A DNA stretch of 64,000 nt from Bacillota bacterium (GTDB lineage: Bacteria; Bacillota; Clostridia; Lachnospirales; Lachnospiraceae). This document shows, in pieces, positions 54,474 to 62,439 of the stretch. The DNA lies in assembly GCA_023395555.1 (NCBI GenBank), contig JAEWYQ010000048.1:101627-165626 (forward strand), written 5' to 3'. The notes under the pieces were generated by a model, which saw only the letters and a list, made by a program, of their open reading frames with translations, did no database searches and was not told where the DNA came from. Position 1 is the stretch's first letter, and each line of letters begins with the position of its first letter. The position numbers and the translations under genes were made by a program.

Positions 54474-56618
54474 ATGAGAGAGAAGGAAGAATTCAAAGAA
54501 GAATTAATAGAAAAGAAGCAGATGCTGGAGGAACTGTTCTCCAGTAAGGAATATAGACCCATGAGATTTAAAGAGCTGGCAGGATTGCTGCAGGTTCCCC
54601 GGGAATCCAAGCATGAGCTGAAGCAGTTGCTGGATCTTCTGATCTCATCGGGAAAGCTGGTTCTGGACGGTCAGAGCCGTTACCGGATACCGGGAGATGA
54701 TGTGAAGACGGGAATCTTCTCTGGAACTCAGAGAGGCTTTGGTTTTGTGTCGGTAGAAGGGGAAGAAGAGGATATCTTTATTCCTGGGGAAGCCACTAAG
54801 GGAGCGCTCCATGGGGATAAGGTTATGATAATCATTCAGAAGGAGCAGTCGGGCCGCAGAAAAGAAGGAGCGGTGACTGGAATTATGGAACGCAGCAATA
54901 AAGAGATGGTGGGAACCTTTGAGAAGAATAAGAATTATGGTTTCGTAATTCCGGATAATCAGAAGTTCGGCAAGGATATATTCATTCCGAAGGAATTCAC
55001 TAAGGATGCGGTCAGCGGACATAAAGTGGTAGTAAGGCTGACCAGCTACGGGGACGAGAATTCGAACCCGGAGGGAAAGGTGATTGAGATTCTGGGGCAT
55101 GTGAATGATCCCGGCGTTGATATTATGTCCATCGTCAAAGCCTATGATCTTCCGGTGGAATTTCCGGGGGATGTAATGCGTTCCCTGGATGCGGTTCCTG
55201 AGGAGATTGACCCGGAGGAGGCAAAGAACAGGAAGGATGTCCGGGATATCATAACGGTTACCATCGACGGTGAGGATGCCAAGGATCTGGATGATGCCAT
55301 TACGCTGACGAAGGAAGGGGATATCTATCGCCTGGGTGTCCATATTGCGGATGTAACCCATTATGTAAGGGAAGGGACGCCATTAGACCGGGAAGCCTTG
55401 AAAAGAGGCACCAGCGTATATCTGGTGGACCGGGTAATCCCCATGCTGCCGCATAAATTGTCCAATGGGATCTGTTCTCTGAATCCGGGAACGGATCGCC
55501 TGGCGTTAAGCTGTTTTATGGATATTGATTCCAAGGGTACTGTTCTGGGACATGAGATTGCCGAGACTGTGATTCGTTCTGACCGCCGCATGACTTATAC
55601 GGATGTGGCGAAGATTGTGGAAGGAAGCGATGAGGAGGTAATCCGGGAATACCAGGAGCTGGTGCCGGTATTCCTGCTGATGCAGGAGCTGGCGGAGATT
55701 CTGAAGGAAAGAAGACATCGGCGCGGGTCCATTAATTTTGATTTTCCCGAGAGCAAAATCATTGTGGATAAGCAGGGCAGACCCATGGAGGTAAAGCCCT
55801 ACGAGAGAAATAAGGCGACGAAGATTATTGAGGAATTCATGCTCATCGCCAACGAGACAGTAGCGGAGGATTTCTTCTGGCAGGAAATTCCCTTTGTGTA
55901 CCGCACCCATGATAATCCGGATGAAGAGAAGATCAAAAAACTGGCTATTTTTATTCATAATTTCGGCTACAGCATCCGGCTGGGGCAGGAGGAGATCCAT
56001 CCAAAGGAGCTGCAGAAGCTGTTATTGAAGGTGGAGGATACTCCCGAGGAGGCTTTGATCAGCAGACTGACGTTGCGGTCCATGAAGCAGGCCAGGTATA
56101 CCGTGGCGAATACGGGGCATTTTGGCCTGTCCGCAAAGTATTACTGTCATTTTACCTCGCCCATAAGACGGTATCCGGATTTGCAGATCCACCGGATTAT
56201 CAAGGAGAATATAAAGGGAAGTCTGGGAGAGGCGCGAAAAGCCCATTATGAGAAAATTCTATACGAAGTCACCGAACATTCCAGCAAGACGGAACGCCGT
56301 GCCGATGAGGCGGAGCGCGAGGTGGAGAAGATGAAGAAGGTGGAGTATATGCAGAAGCATATCGGAGAGACCTTTGAAGGAGTCATTTCAGGAGTGACTT
56401 CCTGGGGGATGTATGTGGAGCTGCCCAACACCATTGAAGGAATGATTCGCGTCAGTGAGATGAAGGATGATTATTATGTCTATGATGAAGAGCGTTACCA
56501 GATGATCGGAGAGCATACGAAGAAGGTATATAAATTAGGGCAGAAGGTTGCGGTAGAAGTGGTGAATGCCGACAAGATTATGAGGACAATTGATTTTGCA
56601 TTTGCAGAAATGGAATAG
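54474..56618 (+). CDS. rnr: Ribonuclease R
   Basis: About 714 residues. An N-terminal winged-helix region (YRPMRFKELAGLLQ), two cold-shock/OB domains (KTGIFSGTQRGFGFVSVE; GTFEKNKNYGFVIPD), the RNB catalytic domain with VTIDGEDAKDLDDAITL, whose aspartates bind magnesium, and a C-terminal S1 domain (GVISGVTSWGMYVEL). It degrades structured RNA 3' to 5' and works with SmpB-tmRNA. The frame opens at ATG 54429, only about 12 bases after a likely transcription start (TATACT at 54405); ATG 54474 with AGGTGA is therefore preferred, with moderate certainty. Confidence 0.95.
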   Translation: MREKEEFKEELIEKKQMLEELFSSKEYRPMRFKELAGLLQVPRESKHELKQLLDLLISSGKLVLDGQSRYRIPGDDVKTGIFSGTQRGFGFVSVEGEEEDIFIPGEATKGALHGDKVMIIIQKEQSGRRKEGAVTGIMERSNKEMVGTFEKNKNYGFVIPDNQKFGKDIFIPKEFTKDAVSGHKVVVRLTSYGDENSNPEGKVIEILGHVNDPGVDIMSIVKAYDLPVEFPGDVMRSLDAVPEEIDPEEAKNRKDVRDIITVTIDGEDAKDLDDAITLTKEGDIYRLGVHIADVTHYVREGTPLDREALKRGTSVYLVDRVIPMLPHKLSNGICSLNPGTDRLALSCFMDIDSKGTVLGHEIAETVIRSDRRMTYTDVAKIVEGSDEEVIREYQELVPVFLLMQELAEILKERRHRRGSINFDFPESKIIVDKQGRPMEVKPYERNKATKIIEEFMLIANETVAEDFFWQEIPFVYRTHDNPDEEKIKKLAIFIHNFGYSIRLGQEEIHPKELQKLLLKVEDTPEEALISRLTLRSMKQARYTVANTGHFGLSAKYYCHFTSPIRRYPDLQIHRIIKENIKGSLGEARKAHYEKILYEVTEHSSKTERRADEAEREVEKMKKVEYMQKHIGETFEGVISGVTSWGMYVELPNTIEGMIRVSEMKDDYYVYDEERYQMIGEHTKKVYKLGQKVAVEVVNADKIMRTIDFAFAEME

Positions 56619-56636
56619 ACGGAGGCTGAGGAATAA

Positions 56637-57101
56637 GTGGGGGAGAATATTAAGCTGATCGCCAATAATAAGAAGGCGTATTTTGATTATTTTATTGAGG
56701 ATAAATTTGAGGCCGGGATCGCTTTGCACGGAACGGAAGTGAAGTCATTGCGTATGGGCAAGTGCAGCCTGAAGGAGTCCTTTCTCCGGATCGAGAAGGG
56801 TGAGGTGTATATCTACAATATGCATATCAGCCCTTATGAGAAGGGGAATATCTTTAATAAGGATCCTTTGAGAGTGCGTAAGCTGTTGATGCACAAATAT
56901 GAGATTAATAAAATTGCAGGCAAGGCGGTTCAGAAGGGATATACCCTGGTGCCGCTGCAGATTTATTTTAAAGGAAGCCTGGTTAAGGTGGAGGTTGGAC
57001 TGGCACGCGGTAAGAAGCTCTATGATAAACGTGAGGACATTGCGAAGAAGGATCAGCGCAGGGAGGCAGAGAAGGAGTTCAAGGTGAAGAATCTGTATTG
57101 A
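56637..57101 (+). CDS. smpB: SsrA-binding protein SmpB
   Basis: A 154-residue OB-fold protein with the family hallmarks [34 protein letters not shown] and the basic C-terminal tail GKKLYDKRE...[11 protein letters not shown]. It starts at GTG 56637 with GGAGG upstream. SmpB carries tmRNA into stalled ribosomes; the tmRNA gene is 2 kb downstream, one gene apart. Confidence 0.97.
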   Translation: MGENIKLIANNKKAYFDYFIEDKFEAGIALHGTEVKSLRMGKCSLKESFLRIEKGEVYIYNMHISPYEKGNIFNKDPLRVRKLLMHKYEINKIAGKAVQKGYTLVPLQIYFKGSLVKVEVGLARGKKLYDKREDIAKKDQRREAEKEFKVKNLY

Positions 57102-57202
57102 TTTCCTGCTTTGACCGCGATACGCCCGATAAATAGGGTGGCCTAGGCGAGAAGGATGCGAAAAGATAAAAGGTTATAAGTACGAAGGAGGCGGCAAATT
57201 CT

Positions 57203-57508
57203 ATGAGACTGAATGAATCTATGAGACGAAGTAAATCTGTGAGACAGAATGAGTCTGTGAGACAGAGTGAGTCTGTGGGACGGAGTGAGTCTGTGAGACA
57301 GAGTGAGTCTGTGGGACAGAGTGAGTCTGTGGGACAGAGTGAGTCTGTGAGACGGAGTGAGTCTGTGAGACAGAGTAAGTCTGTGGGACAGAGTAAGTCT
57401 GTGAGACAGCGTGAATCTATGAGACAGAGTGGATTTGGGAGACAGAGTGGATTTGCGAGACAGAGCGGATCTGCGGGACGGAATAGATCTATAAGACGAA
57501 GCAGACTT
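57203..57508 (+). repeat. Seventeen tandem 18-bp repeats
   Basis: Seventeen in-phase units of 18 bases with consensus GTGAGACAGAGTGAGTCT run from the start codon. Middle units are nearly identical, while the outer ones are more worn, as in an expanding and contracting minisatellite. Changes such as AGA/GGA and CAG/CGG alter the protein. Loss or gain of units keeps the frame. Confidence 0.9.
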
Positions 57509-59053
57509 GGAACTGTAATTACCTTCATACTGATTCTTACTGTGATTGGACCGTGGGCGAGTACAATCGCGTCTGCAGCGCAGAAGAATGGGCCGTTAGT
57601 TATCTTAACCCAGGAGGGGCAGGTATTGGAGACCATTACCTATAATGGTGTCACAGTGGAAGCAATTTACCATGACCATAAGACTTCGGGCGGGGATCCG
57701 GTCTATGGCTGTGCTGCGTTTGTGAAGAAGTTCTATCTGGAAGTCTATGGAATTGGTGTATACAACCTGTTTGATACCAAAAGTACACCCCTGGTTTATG
57801 ATAATAAAGGAAGCTTTTCCTTGACGAAACAGCCATCAGTGGGGGATATTGTGCGGGATAATAAAAAGACACATTGGGCCATTGTGAAGGATATTGCCGG
57901 AGATACGGTGACACTGATACAGCAGAATTACAGCACAACACTGAGTGGGCAGTATGTAGCCTGGGTGGACTGTACCATTGATCTTAATGATGCCGGATAC
58001 TCCTACTTTACCTATAGCAACCGAATTGAACAAGCGTCCGGCGGAAGGTTGGAAGAGAATGCAGAAGATATTGGAGTAGAAGGAGCAGAAGAAGGTGCGG
58101 AAGCCGGTTTAGGAACAGGAACCCCGGATAATCAGGCAGAGGCGGCTCCGGCTCTGATCCCGGAGGGTATCTATCAGATATTTCAGGCATCCACGATGAA
58201 TCTGATGACTGCTTCCGCGGATGGAGCGAATGGAAGACTTTCGCTGTCTGAGTATAAGGAGAGCGATGAACAAAAGCTCAGTATTGTGAATCTGGGCGGG
58301 GACAGGTATTCCCTGCAGTTTGTCTCCGATGGGAGTTTTCTGACGGCAGGGGAAGGGCAAGGGATATCCTCGAAACAGCAATCACAGAGTTTCTTCTTTG
58401 TAGATCGTGGGAATGGTTTATATACGATATCTCCGTCTGACCATGGGGATATGGTGATTGCGTCGGTTCTTTCTTCCGGTTCAGAGGAAGCACAGCACGA
58501 GGTAGTGGTTCGGGAATATACCGGTGCAATGGAGGAGTTGTGGTATCTAAGTCAGCTATCTTCCTCGGCACTGGCGCTTATACCAAAGGAAACAGAAAAC
58601 AAGAAAACCCTGTATACAGGCTATCAGGATTACATAATTAAAATAAACCAGTTAAAAGATAACGCCGTGGCAGCCTACAGTTCCAGTGACCCGGAGGTGG
58701 CGTCAGTGGATGAAAACGGAACCGTCCGCCCGCTTGCAGCCGGAACTGCAGTTATTTCTATCCAGATATCACAGGATGGGATAATATATCCGTGTGCCGT
58801 TACGATTACCGTAAAGGAGCCGTATCTTAAGCTGACAGCGTTGGAAAAGGAGCTTGCTATCGGCGGAAGCGTCAATATTAGTGCAAAGAAGTACGGAACC
58901 AAGGAAACCATCATCTGGAAGGTATCCGATAAATCCATTGCGACGATTCAAAGCAAAACAGGAAAACTGACCGCTAAAAAGCGTGGAACAGTAACTGTTA
59001 TAGCAATGACAGAGAATGGCCTGACAGCGAAGATTAAGATTAAAGTGGTTTAA
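57203..59053 (+). CDS. CHAP/NlpC-like, ricin-like and Big_2 exported protein with repeat N-terminus
   Basis: A 616-residue protein of unusual layout. Residues 1-102 are 17 six-residue units (consensus V-R-Q-S-E-S), then a hydrophobic export signal (about 104-126, ending in ASAA). Next come a papain-like cell-wall hydrolase region (about 150-270) with the Cys in YGCAAFVKKFY and His in KKTHWAIVKD, a ricin-type beta-trefoil-like region (about 310-450), and two Big_2 domains (about 460-616). GGAGG lies 11 bases before ATG 57203, so the repeats are probably translated, though a 100-residue hydrophilic stretch before a signal sequence is odd. It may cut peptidoglycan. It lies between smpB and ssrA. 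Confidence 0.62.
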   Translation: MRLNESMRRSKSVRQNESVRQSESVGRSESVRQSESVGQSESVGQSESVRRSESVRQSKSVGQSKSVRQRESMRQSGFGRQSGFARQSGSAGRNRSIRRSRLGTVITFILILTVIGPWASTIASAAQKNGPLVILTQEGQVLETITYNGVTVEAIYHDHKTSGGDPVYGCAAFVKKFYLEVYGIGVYNLFDTKSTPLVYDNKGSFSLTKQPSVGDIVRDNKKTHWAIVKDIAGDTVTLIQQNYSTTLSGQYVAWVDCTIDLNDAGYSYFTYSNRIEQASGGRLEENAEDIGVEGAEEGAEAGLGTGTPDNQAEAAPALIPEGIYQIFQASTMNLMTASADGANGRLSLSEYKESDEQKLSIVNLGGDRYSLQFVSDGSFLTAGEGQGISSKQQSQSFFFVDRGNGLYTISPSDHGDMVIASVLSSGSEEAQHEVVVREYTGAMEELWYLSQLSSSALALIPKETENKKTLYTGYQDYIIKINQLKDNAVAAYSSSDPEVASVDENGTVRPLAAGTAVISIQISQDGIIYPCAVTITVKEPYLKLTALEKELAIGGSVNISAKKYGTKETIIWKVSDKSIATIQSKTGKLTAKKRGTVTVIAMTENGLTAKIKIKVV

Positions 59054-59130
59054 AAAGGAATTTAGGAAAAGTAGTGGTAAGATTTCCATTTAAAAATCCA
59101 TTAAAATTTTGTAAAAACAGCCGGTATTAC

Positions 59131-59159
59131 TTGACGTAACCGCATTTGTGTAATATGAT
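59131..59159 (+). promoter_or_regulatory. Promoter of ssrA
   Basis: TTGACG (59131-59136), 17 bases, TATGAT (59154-59159), about 45 bases upstream of the mature tmRNA 5' end. Confidence 0.78.
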
Positions 59160-59206
59160 ATAGATGCGTTCAAAAATGCGTTTTGAAAACCACAATCTTA
59201 TTTAAC

Positions 59207-59568
59207 GGGGTTGTACTGGTTTCGACGGGGGTTTTGAAATTGCGGAAGCCATTCGCAGACTAGGACTGCGTCATCAACTTAGAATTAAAATTAAACGCAA
59301 ACGATAATTACGAATTAGCTGCTGCATAAGCAGCTTGTCGGCCCTAAGCAACTCGCGGCTCAGGAACCCGGCATCAAATTAGCGAGGCCCTCTATTTTCA
59401 AAGCTTTGAGAAGATAGAAGATCCATGAAGCTACCGAAACCAATAGCCTGTCTGTCGGCGATTGGCGGAGGGAACAGCGGACTTCGGGTTCGCATAAAAG
59501 ATAGACTGTAATGGGAGAAACTGCAATGAATGGGCTTTCGGACAGGGGTTCAACTCCCCTCAGCTCCA
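59207..59568 (+). ncRNA. ssrA: Transfer-messenger RNA (tmRNA)
   Basis: The 5' end GGGGTTGTACTGG-TTTCGACGGGG is the tmRNA signature, and the 3' end AGGGGTTCAACTCCCCT-CAGCTCCA forms the T-arm and acceptor. GGGGTTG pairs with CAGCTCC. CCA is not encoded. The tag frame starts with GCA at 59297 and reads ANDNYELAAA before TAA at 59327-59329, a clostridial-type degradation tag. It rescues ribosomes stalled on broken mRNA together with SmpB. It is also a frequent target for integrating elements; see 62311. Confidence 0.97.
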
Positions 59569-59573
59569 TACTT

Positions 59574-59609
59574 AAAACCTTGAGAAATCAAGGTTTTTTA
59601 TTTTTTTGT
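59574..59609 (+). terminator. Terminator of ssrA
   Basis: AAAACCTTGA (59574-59583) pairs with TCAAGGTTTT (59588-59597), followed by TTATTTTTTT. Confidence 0.92.
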
Positions 59610-59803
59610 GTTGCATTTCGTGTTGCATGTATGCCTTGAATTCATTCGGCGCCTCCTCATTGTTTTTCTCTAGCAGTCTTTTAAACTGCATATCGATAGC
59701 GTGTCCGGTTAATGTGATTAATTTGATTTTTGTATTCCTGGATTGGTCGATGTGGCTGTAGCAGAGTCCTCTGGCTGCCGATGGTAATTTTTGCTTTTGC
59801 CAT
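59610..59803 (-). pseudogene. Possible tyrosine-recombinase relic beside ssrA
   Basis: On the minus strand, AGGAG precedes ATG 59803, but that frame soon stops. The frame one base over is open for about 75 codons to within the ssrA terminator. It contains ARGLCYSHIDQSR, which recalls the catalytic-tyrosine segment (Y-S/T-H) near the end of phage integrases. This looks like a worn, frameshifted integrase tail next to an integration hot spot. The similarity is short and uncertain. Otherwise 59610-59880 holds nothing I can support. Confidence 0.3.
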
Positions 59804-59884
59804 TATGATATCTCCTCAATTTAGGGCATAAAAAAGACACCCTACATAGTTGTAGATTTATGTGAAAGGTTTTATAATAAAGCC

Positions 59885-60607
59885 CTACTGATCCATTTTA
59901 TCGACCCAGACAGCTGGCACGGTTATCGTGCCACCTAATGTAGATTGATAACTGGTCAATCCAAGAGATAGTCCGTAAATAGTAATAATATCATCCTCTA
60001 ATATACGAAAAGATAAAATATCGGGCGTGAATGCGCAGTAAAGCATTTTATCGTAATCACCATTAATCGCAAATCTAATTTGAACTTCCTCACCACCCTC
60101 GATAACTTGAACAACCTCCCCTTTAAACTTAACTTTCTTGCCCTTATAATCGTCGGGAGTGCGTGCCAGGTTAGAATAGGTGATTCCTGTATTGTAACCT
60201 GCCTTCTCTTCTTTTTCGACTTTCTTTTTTTCCTCAGCTTCTTTAGCAGCTTTTTCTTCAGCTTCCTTAGCCTTCAATTCTTCCAATGCCTTTTTATCCT
60301 TTTCAGCTTTTAACTCTTTTTCGGCAGTAGCGGCTTCGGCTTCGGCCTTGGACAATTTAACATAGGGTTCATACTTTTCATTTAGATCCTCAATAGTACT
60401 ATTCAGAGAATCGTTTTCTGCTTTTAAAGTGAAATATTCGTCTTGAGAAGCTTCGTAGTCAGCTTTAATTTTTGAAAGCTCCTCTTGAATACCTTCTTTC
60501 TCGAGTACAAGTGCATCATATTCTTCTTGTGAAACGCCTTTAGAACATCCATTTAAAGAAATCAACGATATAAATACAAGTAACAATGCTAAAACATTTC
60601 TTTTCAT
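59885..60607 (-). CDS. Lipoprotein with coiled coil and OB-like domain
   Basis: A 240-residue lipoprotein. The signal peptide ends in the lipobox LNGC; a coiled coil (about 25-135, rich in Glu, Lys and Ala) leads to a C-terminal small beta domain (about 138-240) with YKGKKVKFKGEVVQVIEGG, VQIRFAIN and TIYGLSLGLTSYQSTLGG. The last part resembles OB-fold domains found in many Firmicute surface proteins of unknown role. GGAGGT precedes the ATG. Codons are visibly more AT-rich than in the core genes upstream, which fits an acquired island. A T-run (minus strand) past its end near 59830 may be its terminator. Function unknown. Confidence 0.72.
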   Translation of the reverse strand: MKRNVLALLLVFISLISLNGCSKGVSQEEYDALVLEKEGIQEELSKIKADYEASQDEYFTLKAENDSLNSTIEDLNEKYEPYVKLSKAEAEAATAEKELKAEKDKKALEELKAKEAEEKAAKEAEEKKKVEKEEKAGYNTGITYSNLARTPDDYKGKKVKFKGEVVQVIEGGEEVQIRFAINGDYDKMLYCAFTPDILSFRILEDDIITIYGLSLGLTSYQSTLGGTITVPAVWVDKMDQ

Positions 60608-60630
60608 ATGTACCTCCTAAAATAATATTG

Positions 60631-60711
60631 CTGATTACATCATTTACCATTATAACAAATAATTAAAGAGGAAGCCACAAAAAATTACCAGTATATTCAG
60701 GATGTAATCAG
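60631..60711. repeat. 11-bp inverted repeat around the lipoprotein promoter
   Basis: CTGATTACATC (60631-60641) and GATGTAATCAG (60701-60711) are perfect inverted copies 59 bases apart. A minus-strand TATAAT (60656-60651) lies between them. They may be paired operator half-sites or arms of an eroded small element. Confidence 0.4.
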
Positions 60712-60784
60712 TAACATTTTTGCAGGCAGATAGTCTACCGAATAATTAAAGTGTAAAGAGGTGAGCTTCGTTTACTCCTCCTTT

Positions 60785-60818
60785 AAAAGACATTTGGCCG
60801 TAGTCGGGTGCTTTTTTT
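60785..60818 (+). terminator. Terminator-like hairpin
   Basis: AAAAGACA and TGCTTTT with inner CCG-tagt-CGG form a bulged stem ending in seven T. No gene on the plus strand precedes it nearby, so it may end a small RNA or a lost gene. Confidence 0.5.
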
Positions 60819-60821
60819 GTA

Positions 60822-60850
60822 TTGCAGTATTTTGCAAGATGATGTATAAT
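60822..60850 (+). promoter_or_regulatory. Promoter of the Ig-like coiled-coil protein gene
   Basis: TTGCAG (60822-60827), 17 bases, TATAAT (60845-60850), about 55 bases upstream of the ATG at 60905, which has AAAGGAG. Confidence 0.7.
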
Positions 60851-60904
60851 TATGGTAATACACCATGGTAGTACTCTATTACATGGAAAAGGAGATAACA
60901 AATT

Positions 60905-62266
60905 ATGAAAAGCCTTATTGAGCGCTTTAAAAGAATAACTGCGTTAATGGCATTTATTCTGATATTTCTATGGATATTACCTGGTAATTCGACTTGTTTT
61001 CAAGCAGCCAAAGTGGCTCAGGCCGCGACGGTTAAAATAAACAAATCGAAAGCCACTATATATGTGGGAGAAACAGTCGCATTAAAAATTACCGGTACAA
61101 CAAAAAGTATTACATGGAAGTCCAGTGATAAGAGTATTGCAACTGTAAGTAAAAAGGGGATAGTAACAGGGAAAAAAGCCGGGAAGGTAACTATTACAGC
61201 CAAAGTAAATAACAAATCGTATAAATGTACTATAGTAGTTAAAAAGCCGATTACCTTGGTAACAGATATTATTACAACCAGCAGTTCACTATTGGTTCCA
61301 GTGAATTCCCGGTTTGCATTTAATGCCACAGTATATCCATCAACTGCTGACGATACTCTAGAATGGAAATCAAGTAATGAAAAGATTGTTAAAGTTGATG
61401 AAGCGGGAGTATGCTTAGCGGTTGCAGAAGGAACGGCGTATATTTATGCAACTGTAACAGATGGAAGCGGCATTTCTGCTAAGTGGGAAATAAGTGTAAA
61501 CAATGATTTTTCAAAACGAATTAGCAGCAATTATAAAGAGATTAATTTGAGTCTGACAGACATAAAGACAGTCATACTAAGAATTCCAGGTGATGTTGTG
61601 GGAGAAGTCTTTACATGTGAACAATCTAACATAATCTTAATTGCAAAGTGGAAAGAGGATGCGTATGAAGTAATTATTTCCCCGTTTAAAGAAGGGGAAA
61701 CTTATCTTATATTTACATCAAATTTATACCAGGGAGAGTATAAAATTAAGGTTACAGTGGGCGGGAATTTATCACCGACAGTAACAGCATCGCCAACACC
61801 AACACCTACTCCACAGATTCAAGATACAAGGAATACGCCAACACCTATGCCTACAACAGTACCTGATAATTCCGCAAAGCTTCCTACCCCTACAGTAACA
61901 CCTGATAATCCTGTAAAAGTTCCCACGCCTACAGCAGCACCTGATAATTCTGCAAAAATTGCATCTTTGAATAGTCAGATATCGTCTGCACAGGTGACTT
62001 TAAACGGCTATAAATCCTTATTGGCACAGTATCAGTCAAAATTGCAGAAAGCACAATATGACCTTGAACGTGCAAGAAACAATAAAACGATACTTATCTA
62101 TCGTGAAGACCAGGGTTTCGTTTATGAAGCGGATCCGGACGCCATTCGAGTTGCACAGAATAATGTTGATTATTATCAGTCGTTAGTTAATCAATATACT
62201 GACTTAATTACATCAAAGGAAACAGAAATTAATGCACTTCAAGCGGAATTAAATTTATTAACTTAA
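60905..62266 (+). CDS. Secreted Big_2 protein with Pro/Thr linker and coiled coil
   Basis: A 453-residue exported protein. A signal peptide (about 1-40, ending in AQAA), two Big_2-type domains (about 42-118 with ITWKSSDKSIATVSKKGIVTGKKAGKVTITA, and 118-200), a further beta domain (about 205-292), a Pro/Thr linker with repeated PTPT and VPDNSAK units (about 295-350), and a C-terminal coiled coil (about 353-453). No wall anchor is seen. It may be a surface stalk that oligomerises through the coiled coil. Its codons are AT-rich compared with the core genes, as in the neighbouring lipoprotein gene. Function unknown. Confidence 0.72.
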   Translation: MKSLIERFKRITALMAFILIFLWILPGNSTCFQAAKVAQAATVKINKSKATIYVGETVALKITGTTKSITWKSSDKSIATVSKKGIVTGKKAGKVTITAKVNNKSYKCTIVVKKPITLVTDIITTSSSLLVPVNSRFAFNATVYPSTADDTLEWKSSNEKIVKVDEAGVCLAVAEGTAYIYATVTDGSGISAKWEISVNNDFSKRISSNYKEINLSLTDIKTVILRIPGDVVGEVFTCEQSNIILIAKWKEDAYEVIISPFKEGETYLIFTSNLYQGEYKIKVTVGGNLSPTVTASPTPTPTPQIQDTRNTPTPMPTTVPDNSAKLPTPTVTPDNPVKVPTPTAAPDNSAKIASLNSQISSAQVTLNGYKSLLAQYQSKLQKAQYDLERARNNKTILIYREDQGFVYEADPDAIRVAQNNVDYYQSLVNQYTDLITSKETEINALQAELNLLT

Positions 62267-62310
62267 TATAGATTTCAATGTTCTGTGGGCATCCTTTGCT
62301 CTGCTATGAT

Positions 62311-62341
62311 GAGAGGGTTCAACGCTCCACGGCTCCAGACT
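62311..62341 (+). repeat. Degenerate copy of the tmRNA 3' end (possible att site)
   Basis: AGGGTTCAACGCTCCACGG and CTCCAGACT align with the tmRNA end AGGGGTTCAACTCCCCTCAG and CTCCATACT (59541-59572), and AAACCTTGA follows in both. This could be the far attachment site of an element once integrated into ssrA, about 2.8 kb away. It is worn, so the similarity is suggestive only. Confidence 0.42.
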
Positions 62342-62378
62342 AAATTTGGATGGGAAAACCTTGATTTAAAGGGCACTG

Positions 62379-62412
62379 AAAAACCTCCGATTTTTTTAGT
62401 CGGAGGTTTTTT
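62379..62412 (+). terminator. Terminator before the IS element
   Basis: AAAACCTCCGA (62380-62390) pairs with TCGGAGGTTTT (62400-62410), with T-runs in and after it and A-runs before it. It may act on both strands. Confidence 0.88.
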
Positions 62413-62439
62413 AGTGTATATTTATTCCCAGCAATTTCA

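Noticed and set aside
57079..57636. 185-codon minus-strand frame with repeated Leu-Thr-Asp-Ser units
   Set aside because: It is the reverse reading of the 18-bp repeats; the plus frame has the ribosome site and downstream domains.
59360..59569. 69-codon minus-strand frame across ssrA
   Set aside because: The tmRNA structure and tag frame explain this sequence fully.
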